64,000 nucleotides of DNA from Rhabdobacter roseus (GCF_014202275.1 NZ_JACHGF010000006.1:124001-188000), one strand, 5' to 3'. Shown: positions 1 to 9,363, numbered from the stretch's first letter. Notes: generated by a model not told the origin, from the letters alone. Translations and numbers: made by a program.

Positions 1-1451
1 TAGGCATCAGAAAAGCCATCGGGGCCTTAAAAGGTACCTTGGTCGGACAATTTCTGGGCGAATCGGTCTTGCTGAGTTTTCTGGCGCTGCTCCTTGCGGT
101 GTTTTTTATCCAGGTACTGGTTCCGGTATTCAACCAACTGACGGGCAAAAGTTTGTCCTTCTTTGAGCACCCCCCAGTAGTCTTTGGGGTGGTGGTCATG
201 GCGATGGTGACCGGCTTACTAGCAGGAATTTACCCGGCGTTTTACTTGTCTTCTTTTACACCCATTGCTTCGCTGAAAGGCAAACTAAAAACCAGCGTTT
301 CTGAGGTTTTAATTCGCAAAGGGTTGGTGGTGTTTCAGTTTACGATCTCCATCGTCCTGATTCTGGGAGCCATCCTGATCGACCAGCAGATGAAGTACCT
401 AAGTACCCAAAATTTAGGATTTAACAAAAATCAGAAATTGGTCATTCCCCTGCAAAGTACCGAAGCCTTCGCGAATTATGACGTTTTGAAAACTGAGCTG
501 ACGAAGAATGCTCAGGTGATAGCCTCGACGAAGGGAGCGACCTACCCTGGGATAGAAAATGTAATCTCTATGCTCTTTTATAAAGAAAATACGTCCCTCC
601 AAGAGAACTTAGAGATTAGTATGGCCTACGTAGATACCGATTATATCAAAACCTTGGGGATTCAACTGATCGAAGGAAGAGGGTTTTCGACAGCGTTTAC
701 GGCGGATTCTACGGCATTGGTACTTAATGAAGCAGCGGTGAATAAGCTTGGCTATTCGCAGGCTAATGCGGTGGGCAAGAGAATCTACTTTGAGTTTCAG
801 GGTCAGCAGAAGACGATGCAGATCATCGGGGTAGTGAAGAACTACCACTTCGAAGGCTTACAGCACGAAATAAAGCCCTTAGCCCTCAGTGTTTTGCCTT
901 TGTTTAGCTCTACAAACAACTACGCCATTCTGGATATAAAAAGTGCCAACTACGAGCGTATATTGACCCACATTGAGGGCGTATGGAAGAAAATCAATCC
1001 CGGCTCTCCCTTTGAGTATTCGTTTCTGGATAAAGACTTTCAAAAAAACTACGAAAAAGAAGAAAGAACCGCGCAGCTAATCCGCTATTTCGCGCTTATG
1101 GCGATTTTTATCGCTTGCCTGGGGCTGTTTGGACTGGCCACGTTTACGGCCGAGCAGCGTACCAAAGAAATCGGTATTCGGAAAGTACTGGGTTCATCCA
1201 CGTTTGGAATCGCCCAGTTGCTTTCGTTCGATTTCCTCAAATTGGTATTACTAGCGATTCTCATCGCCTCGCCTCTGGCTGGGTGGATCATGCACAAGTG
1301 GCTGTCAGCCTTTGCGTACAAAACGACCATCTCTTGGTCTGTTTTTGCCCTGGCAGGCATGTCGGCGGTCCTGATCGCCCTGGCTACGGTGAGCTTCCAG
1401 GCCATCCGGGCGGCGCTGATGAACCCGGTGAAATCATTGAAGACGGAGTGA
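1..1451 (+). CDS. FtsX/MacB-like ABC permease 1 (5' end outside window)
   Basis: Inner-membrane permease of the MacB/FtsX type. The reading frame is open from base 3, where it already encodes the RKAIGA coupling motif of the first FtsX domain, so the N-terminal third lies upstream of the window. What remains is the end of FtsX domain 1, a membrane segment near LVVFQFTISIVLILGAI, the second periplasmic domain, and the C-terminal FtsX domain with KEIGIRKVLGSS followed by three membrane helices. It ends in the tail ALMNPVKSLKTE that nearly every permease of this window shares. No ATPase domain is present. The next permease starts 30 bp downstream, so the two are probably cotranscribed. The substrate cannot be told from sequence; MacB-type relatives move peptides, antibiotics or lipoproteins, or act as mechanotransmitters. 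Confidence 0.9.
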   Translation, partial: GIRKAIGALKGTLVGQFLGESVLLSFLALLLAVFFIQVLVPVFNQLTGKSLSFFEHPPVVFGVVVMAMVTGLLAGIYPAFYLSSFTPIASLKGKLKTSVSEVLIRKGLVVFQFTISIVLILGAILIDQQMKYLSTQNLGFNKNQKLVIPLQSTEAFANYDVLKTELTKNAQVIASTKGATYPGIENVISMLFYKENTSLQENLEISMAYVDTDYIKTLGIQLIEGRGFSTAFTADSTALVLNEAAVNKLGYSQANAVGKRIYFEFQGQQKTMQIIGVVKNYHFEGLQHEIKPLALSVLPLFSSTNNYAILDIKSANYERILTHIEGVWKKINPGSPFEYSFLDKDFQKNYEKEERTAQLIRYFALMAIFIACLGLFGLATFTAEQRTKEIGIRKVLGSSTFGIAQLLSFDFLKLVLLAILIASPLAGWIMHKWLSAFAYKTTISWSVFALAGMSAVLIALATVSFQAIRAALMNPVKSLKTE

Positions 1452-1480
1452 TTACAACCTACTAACCCCTTAATTCAGCT

Positions 1481-3868
1481 ATGATCCACAACTATTTTAA
1501 AATAGCGTTTAGAAACCTCTGGAAAAGTCGATTGTTTTCCGTGATCAATGTTTTAGGGCTAAGCGTGGGAATGACTGTTTCCATACTTATTGTACAATTT
1601 GTACTGCACGAATGGAGCTATGACCGATTTCATGAAAATGAAGAACGGATTTTCAGGATACTAAGCTGGAACGTAGAGAAGGGCAAGGAGGTCTCCTATC
1701 CCGGATTTAGTAGCAAGTTGGCCCCGCATCTGGCCGAAAATAATCCGGAAATCCAGAAATACACCCGGATATGGAGAGATAGCGAGGTACTTATAAGAAA
1801 TCCCGACCAATCAACCGAGCTGAAGGCGGAGAAATCGTTCGCCTTTGTAGATAGTACTTTTTTTTCAATCTTTACTTTTAACATTCGCCAGGGAAATCCT
1901 AAAACTTTTCTAGCGAATCCTTTTACTTTAGTCATCTCAAAGCGGATCGCAGAAAAATATTTTGGTGACGAAAATCCGTTGGGTAAGAAGATGCTCTACA
2001 AAGGAGAGCATCTCTTCGAGGTGACTGGTGTAATGGATAATCCTCCAACCAACGCTACGCTTCAATTTGATTTTATCTCCTCCGTTAAGACGTTTTCCAT
2101 TTTAAATGAATTCGCCTTTGATTTTTTGGCCAATTTTGAAACGTACCTACTCCTTGACGCACAGGGATCGGCAGACAAGGTAGAAAAAAGCATTGCACCT
2201 GCCTGCAAATTCTTACAGGCTATGAATTATAAAGAGAAGGACATGTACCTCCTGGAGCCCTTGAAGAATTTGCATTTCGGAGCTAGTTATACCTATAATA
2301 ATAAATCGAACACCAAACTGGTCGGGATTTTTTTCTGGATTGCCGCTTCCATCCTGTTTCTGGCGCTCTTTAACTATATCAACCTCACTACCGCAAGGTC
2401 CACTGCTCGGGCAAAGGAAGTAGGCGTTCGTAAGACATTAGGAGTGAACAGGCTAGGCTTAGTAGGTCAATTTTTTACCGAATCCGTTTTGGTAATTATG
2501 GTCGCGTTTCTACTGGCTTTGAGCTTGATAGGGGTATTTCGTCAGCCTTTCAATGAGCTTTTAGGTTTAGAGATAGACCTCGCTTTTCTTAAAAGTCTGC
2601 CCTTCATAGTGGCATTGGTCATTATTCTTATGGGAAGTACCTTTATAGCAGGCATCTACCCATCCCTTGTTTTATCAAAATTTGCTCCGGCCAAAGTATT
2701 GAAAGGAAATTTCCTGAGTAAGAATAACGGCGGATCGCTACGCCATATATTTATTGTCTTACAATTTGTAGTTTCCACGGCCTTGGTATTGAGCAGCCTG
2801 GTGATTCAGAAGCAAGTTACCTATATGAAAGAAAAAGACCCGGGCTTTAACAGAGATCAGGTTTTGAATATTCGCTTAGGCGCAATGGGAGCAAAGAGAA
2901 GCCAAACATTCAAAAATGAACTATTTGACCAATACGGAATACAACATGTAAGTACCTCTGATGCTTTTTTTCATAGAGGGTACGCAGGTTATCCTTATTT
3001 GAATCCGCGTGATAAAAAGGAGTTAACGATCGGGCAGTTTGATGTAGATGAGGATTTTGTTCAGAATATGGGTATGCGCTGGAAAATAGAGCTCGATAAA
3101 AATGTATTGCCGAACCATGAGGGTTTTTATCTCGTGATTAATGAATTGGCGCTAAAAGAATTGGGGCTTACCAGTAGCCAAGCCATCGGGCAAGAGCTAT
3201 CCACTGACCCGGTCGGTAACAGTATAAAAATAGCGGGCGTGCTGGAAGATTTTGATATAGGAAATGCCCGAAGTGAAAATAAGCCTTTCATCGTACGAAT
3301 TCATAGCGGCAAAGAGCCCAAAAAAGGGTTTCGATTCTTGCAAGTTCGTCTAGGACCCAAAGATGATATTCAACAAAAGATTGCCCTGCTCGAAAGGCTC
3401 TACAAGAAGTATGAGTCGGAGCGGCCTTTTGAATATTCATTTTTGGATGAAGATTTCAACAATTCTTTTTTAGCCGAAATGCGAATGCTAAAAATGATTC
3501 GGATTTTTACGACTGTAGCTATTTTTGTAGCCTGCATGGGGTTATTTGGCCTGATTACCTTTACCACTCAGGCTCGTTTGAAAGAGATAAGTATCCGGAA
3601 AGTACTGGGAGCCGATGTGCTCGGAGTAGTGAGGCTGTTGTCCGTAGATTTTGTAAAGTTAGTTGCCGTTGCGATCGTGATTGCTTTGCCAATAGCCTAT
3701 TATGGAATGGATAAATGGCTACAGGATTTTTTCTACCGTACGGAAATAAGCTGGTGGATTTTTGCCTTGGTAGGAGTAGTTATCATAACCCTGGCCTTAC
3801 TGACAATTAGCTTCCAGGCCATCCGGGCGGCGCTGATGAACCCGGTGAAATCATTAAGAACTGAATAA
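1481..3868 (+). CDS. FtsX/MacB-like ABC permease 2
   Basis: Full-length double permease of 795 residues. The layout is helix 1 (about residues 20-42), a first periplasmic MacB-PCD-like domain to about 280, FtsX domain 1 with KEVGVRKTLG near 310, a helix near 425, a second periplasmic domain, and FtsX domain 2 with KEISIRKVLGAD near 705. The duplicated architecture recalls the orphan permease class described in Acidobacteria (ADOP), which also lacks its own ATPase. The gene is visibly more AT-rich than permeases 3-9, except for a GC-rich 3' end that is base-for-base identical over 47 nt with permease 1. The small secreted protein gene follows 11 bp later. Confidence 0.93.
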   Translation: MIHNYFKIAFRNLWKSRLFSVINVLGLSVGMTVSILIVQFVLHEWSYDRFHENEERIFRILSWNVEKGKEVSYPGFSSKLAPHLAENNPEIQKYTRIWRDSEVLIRNPDQSTELKAEKSFAFVDSTFFSIFTFNIRQGNPKTFLANPFTLVISKRIAEKYFGDENPLGKKMLYKGEHLFEVTGVMDNPPTNATLQFDFISSVKTFSILNEFAFDFLANFETYLLLDAQGSADKVEKSIAPACKFLQAMNYKEKDMYLLEPLKNLHFGASYTYNNKSNTKLVGIFFWIAASILFLALFNYINLTTARSTARAKEVGVRKTLGVNRLGLVGQFFTESVLVIMVAFLLALSLIGVFRQPFNELLGLEIDLAFLKSLPFIVALVIILMGSTFIAGIYPSLVLSKFAPAKVLKGNFLSKNNGGSLRHIFIVLQFVVSTALVLSSLVIQKQVTYMKEKDPGFNRDQVLNIRLGAMGAKRSQTFKNELFDQYGIQHVSTSDAFFHRGYAGYPYLNPRDKKELTIGQFDVDEDFVQNMGMRWKIELDKNVLPNHEGFYLVINELALKELGLTSSQAIGQELSTDPVGNSIKIAGVLEDFDIGNARSENKPFIVRIHSGKEPKKGFRFLQVRLGPKDDIQQKIALLERLYKKYESERPFEYSFLDEDFNNSFLAEMRMLKMIRIFTTVAIFVACMGLFGLITFTTQARLKEISIRKVLGADVLGVVRLLSVDFVKLVAVAIVIALPIAYYGMDKWLQDFFYRTEISWWIFALVGVVIITLALLTISFQAIRAALMNPVKSLRTE

Positions 3869-3879
3869 CCAAGAAAACA

Positions 3880-4224
3880 ATGAAAAGATCCATTCTATTC
3901 GTGCTATTGCTAGGTACCTGTCTGAGTACCCAGGCGCAGTCGTCTTCCTTGCAAAGGCCGGACCCCATCAAACGGGGAAGTATAAGCCAGAATGCGCCCG
4001 AATTGGTACAGACACGAGCGGCGGCTATTTTCGGCCATCCCGATTTCCGAAAAACGACGGAAGAAGATACCTTAGCCGGGCGCTTAAAACTCCGGTATGA
4101 ATATATCCTCGACGGCGAAGAGTTTGTCTACGAACGTACCATCAATACGCCGGGTAAAACCAAAAAAGAAATTCAGAAGCTGATCGAGGAAACGGAGCGG
4201 GAGCTGGGTATTCCAACGATCTAG
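3880..4224 (+). CDS. Small secreted protein, unknown function
   Basis: A 114-residue protein that I do not recognise. Residues 1-20 form a clear signal peptide (MKRSILFVLLLGTCLSTQAQ) with a cleavage site after AQA-like residues, so it is exported. The mature part is short, charged and probably mostly helical at the C-terminus (KTKKEIQKLIEETERELG). It starts 11 bp after permease 2, which suggests an operon, and it may be a periplasmic accessory of that permease; this is inference from position only. It contains no cysteines for a lipid anchor. Confidence 0.7.
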   Translation: MKRSILFVLLLGTCLSTQAQSSSLQRPDPIKRGSISQNAPELVQTRAAAIFGHPDFRKTTEEDTLAGRLKLRYEYILDGEEFVYERTINTPGKTKKEIQKLIEETERELGIPTI

Positions 4225-4373
4225 TACTGAAATAGATCGAGATAACAAAGCCGGAAAAGAAGGGGCGGGTAGGAGGTGAGGGAATAGGGCTTCCACCTTA
4301 ACTTTTTTTAACAGCCCGCCATGCCTATTTGTCCGTACCTTGATGGGCCAATCATCCGCGTACGGACATTTTT

Positions 4374-6770
4374 ATGTGGAAGCATTATTTCAAAACCGCC
4401 TGGCGCAACCTGCGTACCCAACGGAGCTACGCGCTGCTCAATACCCTGGGGCTTTCGGTGGGGATAGCCGGTACCTTGCTGATTTTCCTGTACGTGCAGT
4501 ACCACCTGCGCTTCGACCGGCACCACGCCCAGTACGACCGCCTTTTTCGGATCAGCACCGACCTGCACCTGGCCGATGGCTCGGTAGAATACAACCCCGA
4601 AGCGCCCCTGCCGATGGCGCGGGTACTTCGGGAAGAGTACCCGCAGGTAGAGCAGGCGGCCTTCCTGATGATGAACCGCGACCTGACCGTAAGTGTGCGG
4701 CGGGCGGGCGCAAGTACCCCCAGGCGGTTTCTGGAGCACGGCCGAACGGCCCTCACCGAGCCCGAGTGGTTCCAGATCCTGAGCTACACCTGGCTGCGGG
4801 GAAACCCCGAAACCGCCCTGCGCGCGCCCAACAGCGTGGTGCTGACCGAAACCTGGGCGCGGAGGTACTTTGGCAACGAAAACCCCATCGGCCAGGTACT
4901 TACGCTAAACAATAAAACCGAAGCCACCGTGACGGGCCTGCTGGCCGACCCGCCCCCAACGACAGACACCGAAGTGGGGCTATTTATTTCTCTGGCTACG
5001 CTGAAAAGCCTGTACCCCGATTTTGACCCGAACGACTGGTACTACCTCAACAGTACCCACCGGCTCTACTTCACGCTGAAAGACCCCGCCGCGGCCAGTA
5101 GCCTCCAGCAGGCGCTCCCGGCGCTAGCCCAAAAACACTACGGGGCCGACGCCTCCGTATTTCAGTTTGTGGTGCAGCCCATGCGGGAATTTCATTTCGA
5201 CGTGGCGCGGGGCGGCGGGGCCATTCGGGCTTCGTTGCTGGTGTCGCTGGCGGTGGTGGGAGCGCTGCTGATCGGGGCGGCTTGCATCAATTTTATCAAC
5301 CTCGCTACCGCGCAGGCGCTCGGGCGGAGCAAGGAGGTAGGGGTACGCAAAAGCCTGGGGAGCTCGCGCGGGCAGCTGATCAGGCAGTTTTTGCTCGAAA
5401 CGACCCTCGTCATCCTGGTGGCTACCGCGCTGGGTACTTTGCTGGCGTGGCTGGCCCTGCCCGTATTCAACCGCTGGGTAGCGCTGCGGCTGGCCTTCCG
5501 ACCCGACGGCCCCACGCTGGCCTTTGTGGGCTTGCTGCTGGGGGTAGTGGTACTGCTGGCGGGCGGGTACCCCGCGGGGGTACTTTCGGGCTTTTCGCCC
5601 TGGGCGGCGCTGCGGGGTAAGCTATCGGCGGCCTCGGGCCGGGGCTTTACGGTGCGCAAGGTGCTTGTCGTGACCCAGTTTGCGGTGTGTCAGGTACTTG
5701 TTCTGGGGGCGCTGGTGGTGGCGCAGCAGGTAAGGTACATGCAGCGCGCCGACCTGGGCTTTCAGAAAGAAAACGTAGTCGTGGTGCCGCTACCCTACGG
5801 CACCAAGTCGGCGCAGGATGCCTTCAAGCAAAAGCTGGCGCAGTACACCGACGTCCGGGCCGTGAGCCTGAGCCACCACGCACCGGCCAGCGAGCTTGGT
5901 TACGGGGGCTCCTTTAAATTCGACGAAAAACCCGACTGGGAGCTGTTTCCGGTGCGGCACCGCCTGGCCGACGCCGACTACCTAAGTACCTACGGACTGC
6001 GGCTGCTGGCGGGCCGTAGTATCGCGCCCAGCGATACCATCCGGGAGTACCTCATCAACGAAACCCTGCTCCGTCGGCTCGGCTTTCACGATCCGGAGCA
6101 GGTACTGGGCAAAAAGCTGCAATACTACCTCTCCGAAGTACCCCTGCCCATTGTAGGTGTGGTGAAGGATTTTCACCAAAAATCCCTGCGGGAGGAAATA
6201 GGCCCCTGCATCATTGCCAGCCGGGCCGACTGGTATATCCACGCGGGTATCCGTATTTCGGGCCACGATCCGGCCCGGACGCTGGCGCAGATCCGGCAGA
6301 CGTGGCAGCAGCTGTACCCCAACGACGTATTTACCTACGAGTTTCTGGATGAGCAGGTAGCACGTTTTTACCAAACCGAAAACCTAATGGCGCGCCTGAC
6401 GAACGCTTTCACCGGCCTGGCCATCCTGATCTGCTGCCTGGGCCTGTACGGGCTGGTGTCGCACGTAGTACTTCAGCGCACCAAGGAGATCGGCATCCGG
6501 AAGGTACTGGGGGCCAGCGTCATGGGCGTGGTGGTGCTGCTTTCCCAGGACTTCGTAAAACTGGTGCTGCTGGCCATCCTGCTCGCTACGCCCGCGGCCT
6601 GGTACCTGATGCAGCAGTGGCTGCAGGACTTCGCCTACCGGATCGAGCTACCTTGGTGGGTACTGGCGCTGGCAGGTACTTTGTCGGTGACGCTGGCGCT
6701 GCTGACGGTGAGCTACCAAAGCGTCCGGGCCGCCCTCCTCAACCCGGTGGAGAGCCTGCGGAGCGAATGA
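4374..6770 (+). CDS. FtsX/MacB-like ABC permease 3
   Basis: A 798-residue double FtsX permease, very GC-rich. It begins MWKHYFKTAWRNLR and has helix 1 at about 20-42. FtsX domain 1 carries KEVGVRKSLGSS and FtsX domain 2 carries KEIGIRKVLGAS; these short cytoplasmic segments normally dock onto an ATPase. It belongs to the same subfamily as permeases 4 and 7, judged from the shared start of the first periplasmic domain (a T-D/E-L/F-H segment around residue 60) and the later pair of S-D-T-I/V-R-E/G residues. The tail is ALLNPVESLRSE. By hand count the gene holds 32 GTAC sites and 10 copies of AAGTACC/GGTACTT. A repeat cluster and a hairpin follow the stop. Confidence 0.93.
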   Translation: MWKHYFKTAWRNLRTQRSYALLNTLGLSVGIAGTLLIFLYVQYHLRFDRHHAQYDRLFRISTDLHLADGSVEYNPEAPLPMARVLREEYPQVEQAAFLMMNRDLTVSVRRAGASTPRRFLEHGRTALTEPEWFQILSYTWLRGNPETALRAPNSVVLTETWARRYFGNENPIGQVLTLNNKTEATVTGLLADPPPTTDTEVGLFISLATLKSLYPDFDPNDWYYLNSTHRLYFTLKDPAAASSLQQALPALAQKHYGADASVFQFVVQPMREFHFDVARGGGAIRASLLVSLAVVGALLIGAACINFINLATAQALGRSKEVGVRKSLGSSRGQLIRQFLLETTLVILVATALGTLLAWLALPVFNRWVALRLAFRPDGPTLAFVGLLLGVVVLLAGGYPAGVLSGFSPWAALRGKLSAASGRGFTVRKVLVVTQFAVCQVLVLGALVVAQQVRYMQRADLGFQKENVVVVPLPYGTKSAQDAFKQKLAQYTDVRAVSLSHHAPASELGYGGSFKFDEKPDWELFPVRHRLADADYLSTYGLRLLAGRSIAPSDTIREYLINETLLRRLGFHDPEQVLGKKLQYYLSEVPLPIVGVVKDFHQKSLREEIGPCIIASRADWYIHAGIRISGHDPARTLAQIRQTWQQLYPNDVFTYEFLDEQVARFYQTENLMARLTNAFTGLAILICCLGLYGLVSHVVLQRTKEIGIRKVLGASVMGVVVLLSQDFVKLVLLAILLATPAAWYLMQQWLQDFAYRIELPWWVLALAGTLSVTLALLTVSYQSVRAALLNPVESLRSE

Positions 6771-6870
6771 TAGGGCAGAGGGGTAAGGGCTTTGGGCAGA
6801 GGGCATTGGGCGCTGGGTACTTTGGGGCGTTGGGTAAAGGGGTACTTTATGGCAAAGGGCTGTAGACATA
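6771..6870. repeat. Class A G-rich intergenic repeat, copy 1
   Basis: Purine-rich spacer made of degenerate units of the form GGGCAGAGGGCATTGGGC joined by GGTACTTT. The same wording recurs behind permeases 4, 6, 7, 8 and 9, after the gene ending at 14132 and upstream of the sigma factor. No convincing coding potential in any frame. Confidence 0.7.
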
Positions 6871-6895
6871 GGGTACTTTTTATTTAAAAGTACCC
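6871..6895. terminator. Perfect hairpin made of inverted GGTACTT motifs
   Basis: Arms GGGTACTTTT and AAAAGTACCC are perfectly complementary around a 5-nt loop TATTT. It lies 100 bp behind permease 3. The stem is AT-rich at its top and lacks a following T-run, so it may be a weak or bidirectional terminator rather than a classical one. Confidence 0.5.
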
Positions 6896-6900
6896 TACTA

Positions 6901-6942
6901 AGCTCCCTTTCTCCGCCGGAGAAAGGGCGGGGGGATAGAGGC
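6901..6942 (+). repeat. Class B palindromic intergenic repeat, copy 1
   Basis: A 42-bp element with 10-bp arms CCCTTTCTCC and GGAGAAAGGG around 3 nt, followed by CGGGGGGATAGAGGC. Near-identical copies lie at 35668-35709 (same orientation) and 38262-38303 (reverse). It resembles REP-type dispersed palindromes in size and position between genes. Confidence 0.75.
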
Positions 6943-6991
6943 TTTTTAAAAAAAAGTACCTTTGTACTGATGAATAAATAAACTTTTATTC

Positions 6992-6999
6992 TAACTTTG
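6992..6999 (+). promoter_or_regulatory. Candidate -7 box TAACTTTG for the 7022 operon
   Basis: Matches the Bacteroidota -7 consensus TAnnTTTG and lies about 23 bp before the start codon at 7022. A convincing -33 TTG at the usual spacing is not seen, so this is a modest call. Confidence 0.35.
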
Positions 7000-7021
7000 T
7001 TTCTCAAAGTACTTTGTTTTT

Positions 7022-7654
7022 ATGCAAAAGCACGAACCTCTGGCCGCCTTGCAGGAGATCCGCCAACTCATGGATCGCTCCTCGCGTTTTCACGCCCTCA
7101 GTGGATGGTCCGGAATGACGGTAGGCCTGATCGCGCTGGTGGGGGCGGGGGTAGTTGGCTGGTACTTCAATCGGCACGGGCTGAGCTACCAGGCTATTTA
7201 CGGCCCTAACCCAAACGCCGGGGCGGTGACCTTCCTGGCGCTAACGGCGGCGGCGGTACTGGTGCTGGCTGCCGGGAGCGCCGTGTATTTTACCTACCTC
7301 AAAGCCCAAAAAACCAAGCAGCCGGTATGGCACAGCCAGGGGCGGCGGCTGGTCATCAACCTCTGTATCCCGATGGCCGCTGGCGGGCTCTTCTGCCTGG
7401 CCTTGTACTACCACGGCCTGCTGTACCTGGTGGCCCCGTCGATGCTGCTGTTTTACGGCCTGGCCCTCATCAACAGCAGCAAGTACACCTTCGACGAGAT
7501 CCGGTACCTGGGTATTTTTGAAACCGTGCTGGGCCTGCTGGCCTGTTTTTTTGTGGCGCACGGACTGCTGGCCTGGACGCTGGGCTTCGGGGCGCTGCAC
7601 GTGGCCTACGGGGCGTTAATTTATTACAAATACGAAAAGGCCGGCATGCGGTAG
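7022..7654 (+). CDS. Six-helix integral membrane protein
   Basis: A 210-residue inner-membrane protein of a type often found next to small winged-helix regulators in Bacteroidota; I know no defined function. After a short soluble N-terminus (residues 1-25) there are about six hydrophobic segments: roughly 30-50, 72-92, 112-130, 135-152, 165-185 and 188-203. The loop before helix 3 is basic (KAQKTKQ). No catalytic motif is visible. It is followed 31 bp later by the regulator at 7686, and the two probably form one operon, with DUF4153 behind. A role as sensor or target of that regulator is inference. Confidence 0.75.
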   Translation: MQKHEPLAALQEIRQLMDRSSRFHALSGWSGMTVGLIALVGAGVVGWYFNRHGLSYQAIYGPNPNAGAVTFLALTAAAVLVLAAGSAVYFTYLKAQKTKQPVWHSQGRRLVINLCIPMAAGGLFCLALYYHGLLYLVAPSMLLFYGLALINSSKYTFDEIRYLGIFETVLGLLACFFVAHGLLAWTLGFGALHVAYGALIYYKYEKAGMR

Positions 7655-7685
7655 CAGACGGTCGGGATTTGATTGGAAAGTACCT

Positions 7686-7997
7686 ATGGAAAACGTGAAG
7701 GAATACCTGAAAGACATCAACAAAAGCTTTGAGAGCCGGGCTCGCCTGGGTATTATGTCGGTACTCATGGTGGAGGAAAGCGTCGATTTTGCCTACCTGA
7801 AAGAAGCACTTCAACTCACCGACGGCAACCTGGCCAGCCACCTGCGTGCCCTGGAAGAGGAGCGCTATATATGGGTAGAGAAACAATTTGTGGGCCGCAA
7901 ACCCAACACCCGCTACGGTGCTACCCCCACCGGACGAGACGCCTTCGTCAGCCACTTGGATGCCCTGGAGCGCCTTATTATGACCAATAAACCGTAG
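7686..7997 (+). CDS. Winged-helix transcriptional regulator (HTH_34-like)
   Basis: A 103-residue DNA-binding protein with a complete winged-helix fold. Helix 2 and recognition helix 3 are in the segment from VDFAYLKEAL to NLASHLRALEEE (about residues 38-65); the wing is the basic hairpin EKQFVGRKPNTRYGATPTG (about 70-90). The combination of NLASHLRALE and the FVGRKPNT wing is typical of the ArsR/MarR-like family found next to small membrane proteins. No metal-binding cysteines are present, so it is not a metal-sensing ArsR. It probably controls its own operon (7022-9363). ATG at 7686 is the only sensible start. Confidence 0.85.
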   Translation: MENVKEYLKDINKSFESRARLGIMSVLMVEESVDFAYLKEALQLTDGNLASHLRALEEERYIWVEKQFVGRKPNTRYGATPTGRDAFVSHLDALERLIMTNKP

Positions 7998-8118
7998 GCT
8001 ATTTTTTTGCCTACATACTTTGAAATACAAAGTGCTTTGTTTATTGGCAAAGCCTATTAATTCGACTCTCTAAGTACCCCTTCTTTTTAACAAACACTTA
8101 CCCCAAAAACAAAGCCCC

Positions 8119-9363
8119 ATGAAAGACGAAATTTTAGTGAATCTGGAAAACCCCCGGCAGCTTGAGCAGTTGTACCGGAGCGATACGGCCACCTTCCGGC
8201 AAGCGTTCCAGGCGCTGTATCCCGAGCTCAAAAGTACCCCCGGCGCTACCTTTTGGCACGAACGGCTCAACTACCCCTCGCCCGAAAGTACCTTGAGCAG
8301 CGGCCGGGATTTGCTTTTTGTACTCGTTGCTGCGGCAATTGCGGGTACTTTGGCCAAGCTGCCGGTCCTCTTTTCCATCGACGAAGAATACTTCTACACG
8401 CGCAACATCGGCTTCCTGGTATTTCCCTTTTTGGCCGCCTACTTTGTCCGCAAAAACAAACTTTCCGGGCAGCAAATCGGGCTGATCGGAGGAGCCATGC
8501 TGCTGGCGCTGGTCTATATCAATGTGCTGCCCAGGTACCCCCAGAGCGACACGCTGCTGCTGGCCTGCGGGTACCTGCAGGTACTTTTATGGGGGCTGGT
8601 TGGTTACGCTTTTGTGGGGCCGAAGCCCACTAGCGCCGACCGGCGGCTGGGGTACCTGCGCTACAACGGCGACCTGGTGGTGATGGGTGCCATCCTGCTG
8701 CTGGCCGGGGGCCTACTGACCGCCGTCACCATCGGGCTTTTCTCGCTGATCGGGTACCAAATCGAAGAGTTCTACGCGCAATACGTCGTGGTGTTTGGGC
8801 TGGCGGCGGCTCCGCTCGTAGGTACCTACCTGACGCAGGCCATTCCGCAGGTGGTGCATAAAGTGTCGCCCGTGATCGCCCGGCTGTTTAGTCCGCTGGT
8901 GCTCGTGACCCTGGTGGTGTACCTGGTCGCTATTCTTTTTTCGGGCAAAGATCCCTACAACGACCGTGAATTTCTGCTGCTATTCAACGCCGTGCTGGTG
9001 GGGGTGATGGCGCTCATTTTCTTTTCGGTGGCCGAAGGTACCCAGTCCAACCTCCACCGGGCCGAGGTACTGGTGCTGTTTCTGCTGTCCGTCGTCACGG
9101 TACTCGTCAACGGCGTCGCGCTCTCGGCCATTCTGTTTCGGGTGTCGGCGTGGGGCTTTACGCCCAACCGGGCCGCCGTGCTGGGGAGCAATATCCTGAT
9201 CCTGATCAACCTCCTGCTCGTTACGGCCCAGCTCTTACGGGTACTTCGGCGGCAGGTACCGCTCAGCGAAGTAGGGAAGCCTATTTCGGCTTTCTTGCCC
9301 ATTTATCTAGGCTGGGCGGCCGTCGTTGCCTTTTTATTCCCGCTGCTTTTTGGTTTTAAGTAA
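8119..9363 (+). CDS. DUF4153 family membrane protein
   Basis: A 414-residue polytopic inner-membrane protein. The first 60 residues are soluble and acidic; from about residue 65 onward there are around ten to twelve hydrophobic helices. The overall pattern (a short soluble head, then long paired helices with the E-E-Y-F-Y-T-R-N-I-G segment between helix 1 and 2) fits DUF4153, whose function is unknown. It lies 121 bp behind the winged-helix regulator on the same strand. The spacer contains an inverted pair of TACTTTGAAATACAAAGT-like sequence (about 8016-8033) that could be an operator for that regulator. Confidence 0.75.
   Translation: MKDEILVNLENPRQLEQLYRSDTATFRQAFQALYPELKSTPGATFWHERLNYPSPESTLSSGRDLLFVLVAAAIAGTLAKLPVLFSIDEEYFYTRNIGFLVFPFLAAYFVRKNKLSGQQIGLIGGAMLLALVYINVLPRYPQSDTLLLACGYLQVLLWGLVGYAFVGPKPTSADRRLGYLRYNGDLVVMGAILLLAGGLLTAVTIGLFSLIGYQIEEFYAQYVVVFGLAAAPLVGTYLTQAIPQVVHKVSPVIARLFSPLVLVTLVVYLVAILFSGKDPYNDREFLLLFNAVLVGVMALIFFSVAEGTQSNLHRAEVLVLFLLSVVTVLVNGVALSAILFRVSAWGFTPNRAAVLGSNILILINLLLVTAQLLRVLRRQVPLSEVGKPISAFLPIYLGWAAVVAFLFPLLFGFK

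Noticed and set aside
1115-1465. 116-codon frame inside permease 1
   Set aside because: Out-of-frame shadow; no family features and full overlap with the conserved FtsX domain.
4340-4915. Plus-strand frame of 191 codons overlapping the start of permease 3
   Set aside because: Shadow of a very GC-rich gene; composition is R/A/P/G-rich without any domain, and permease 3 in the other frame is unmistakable.
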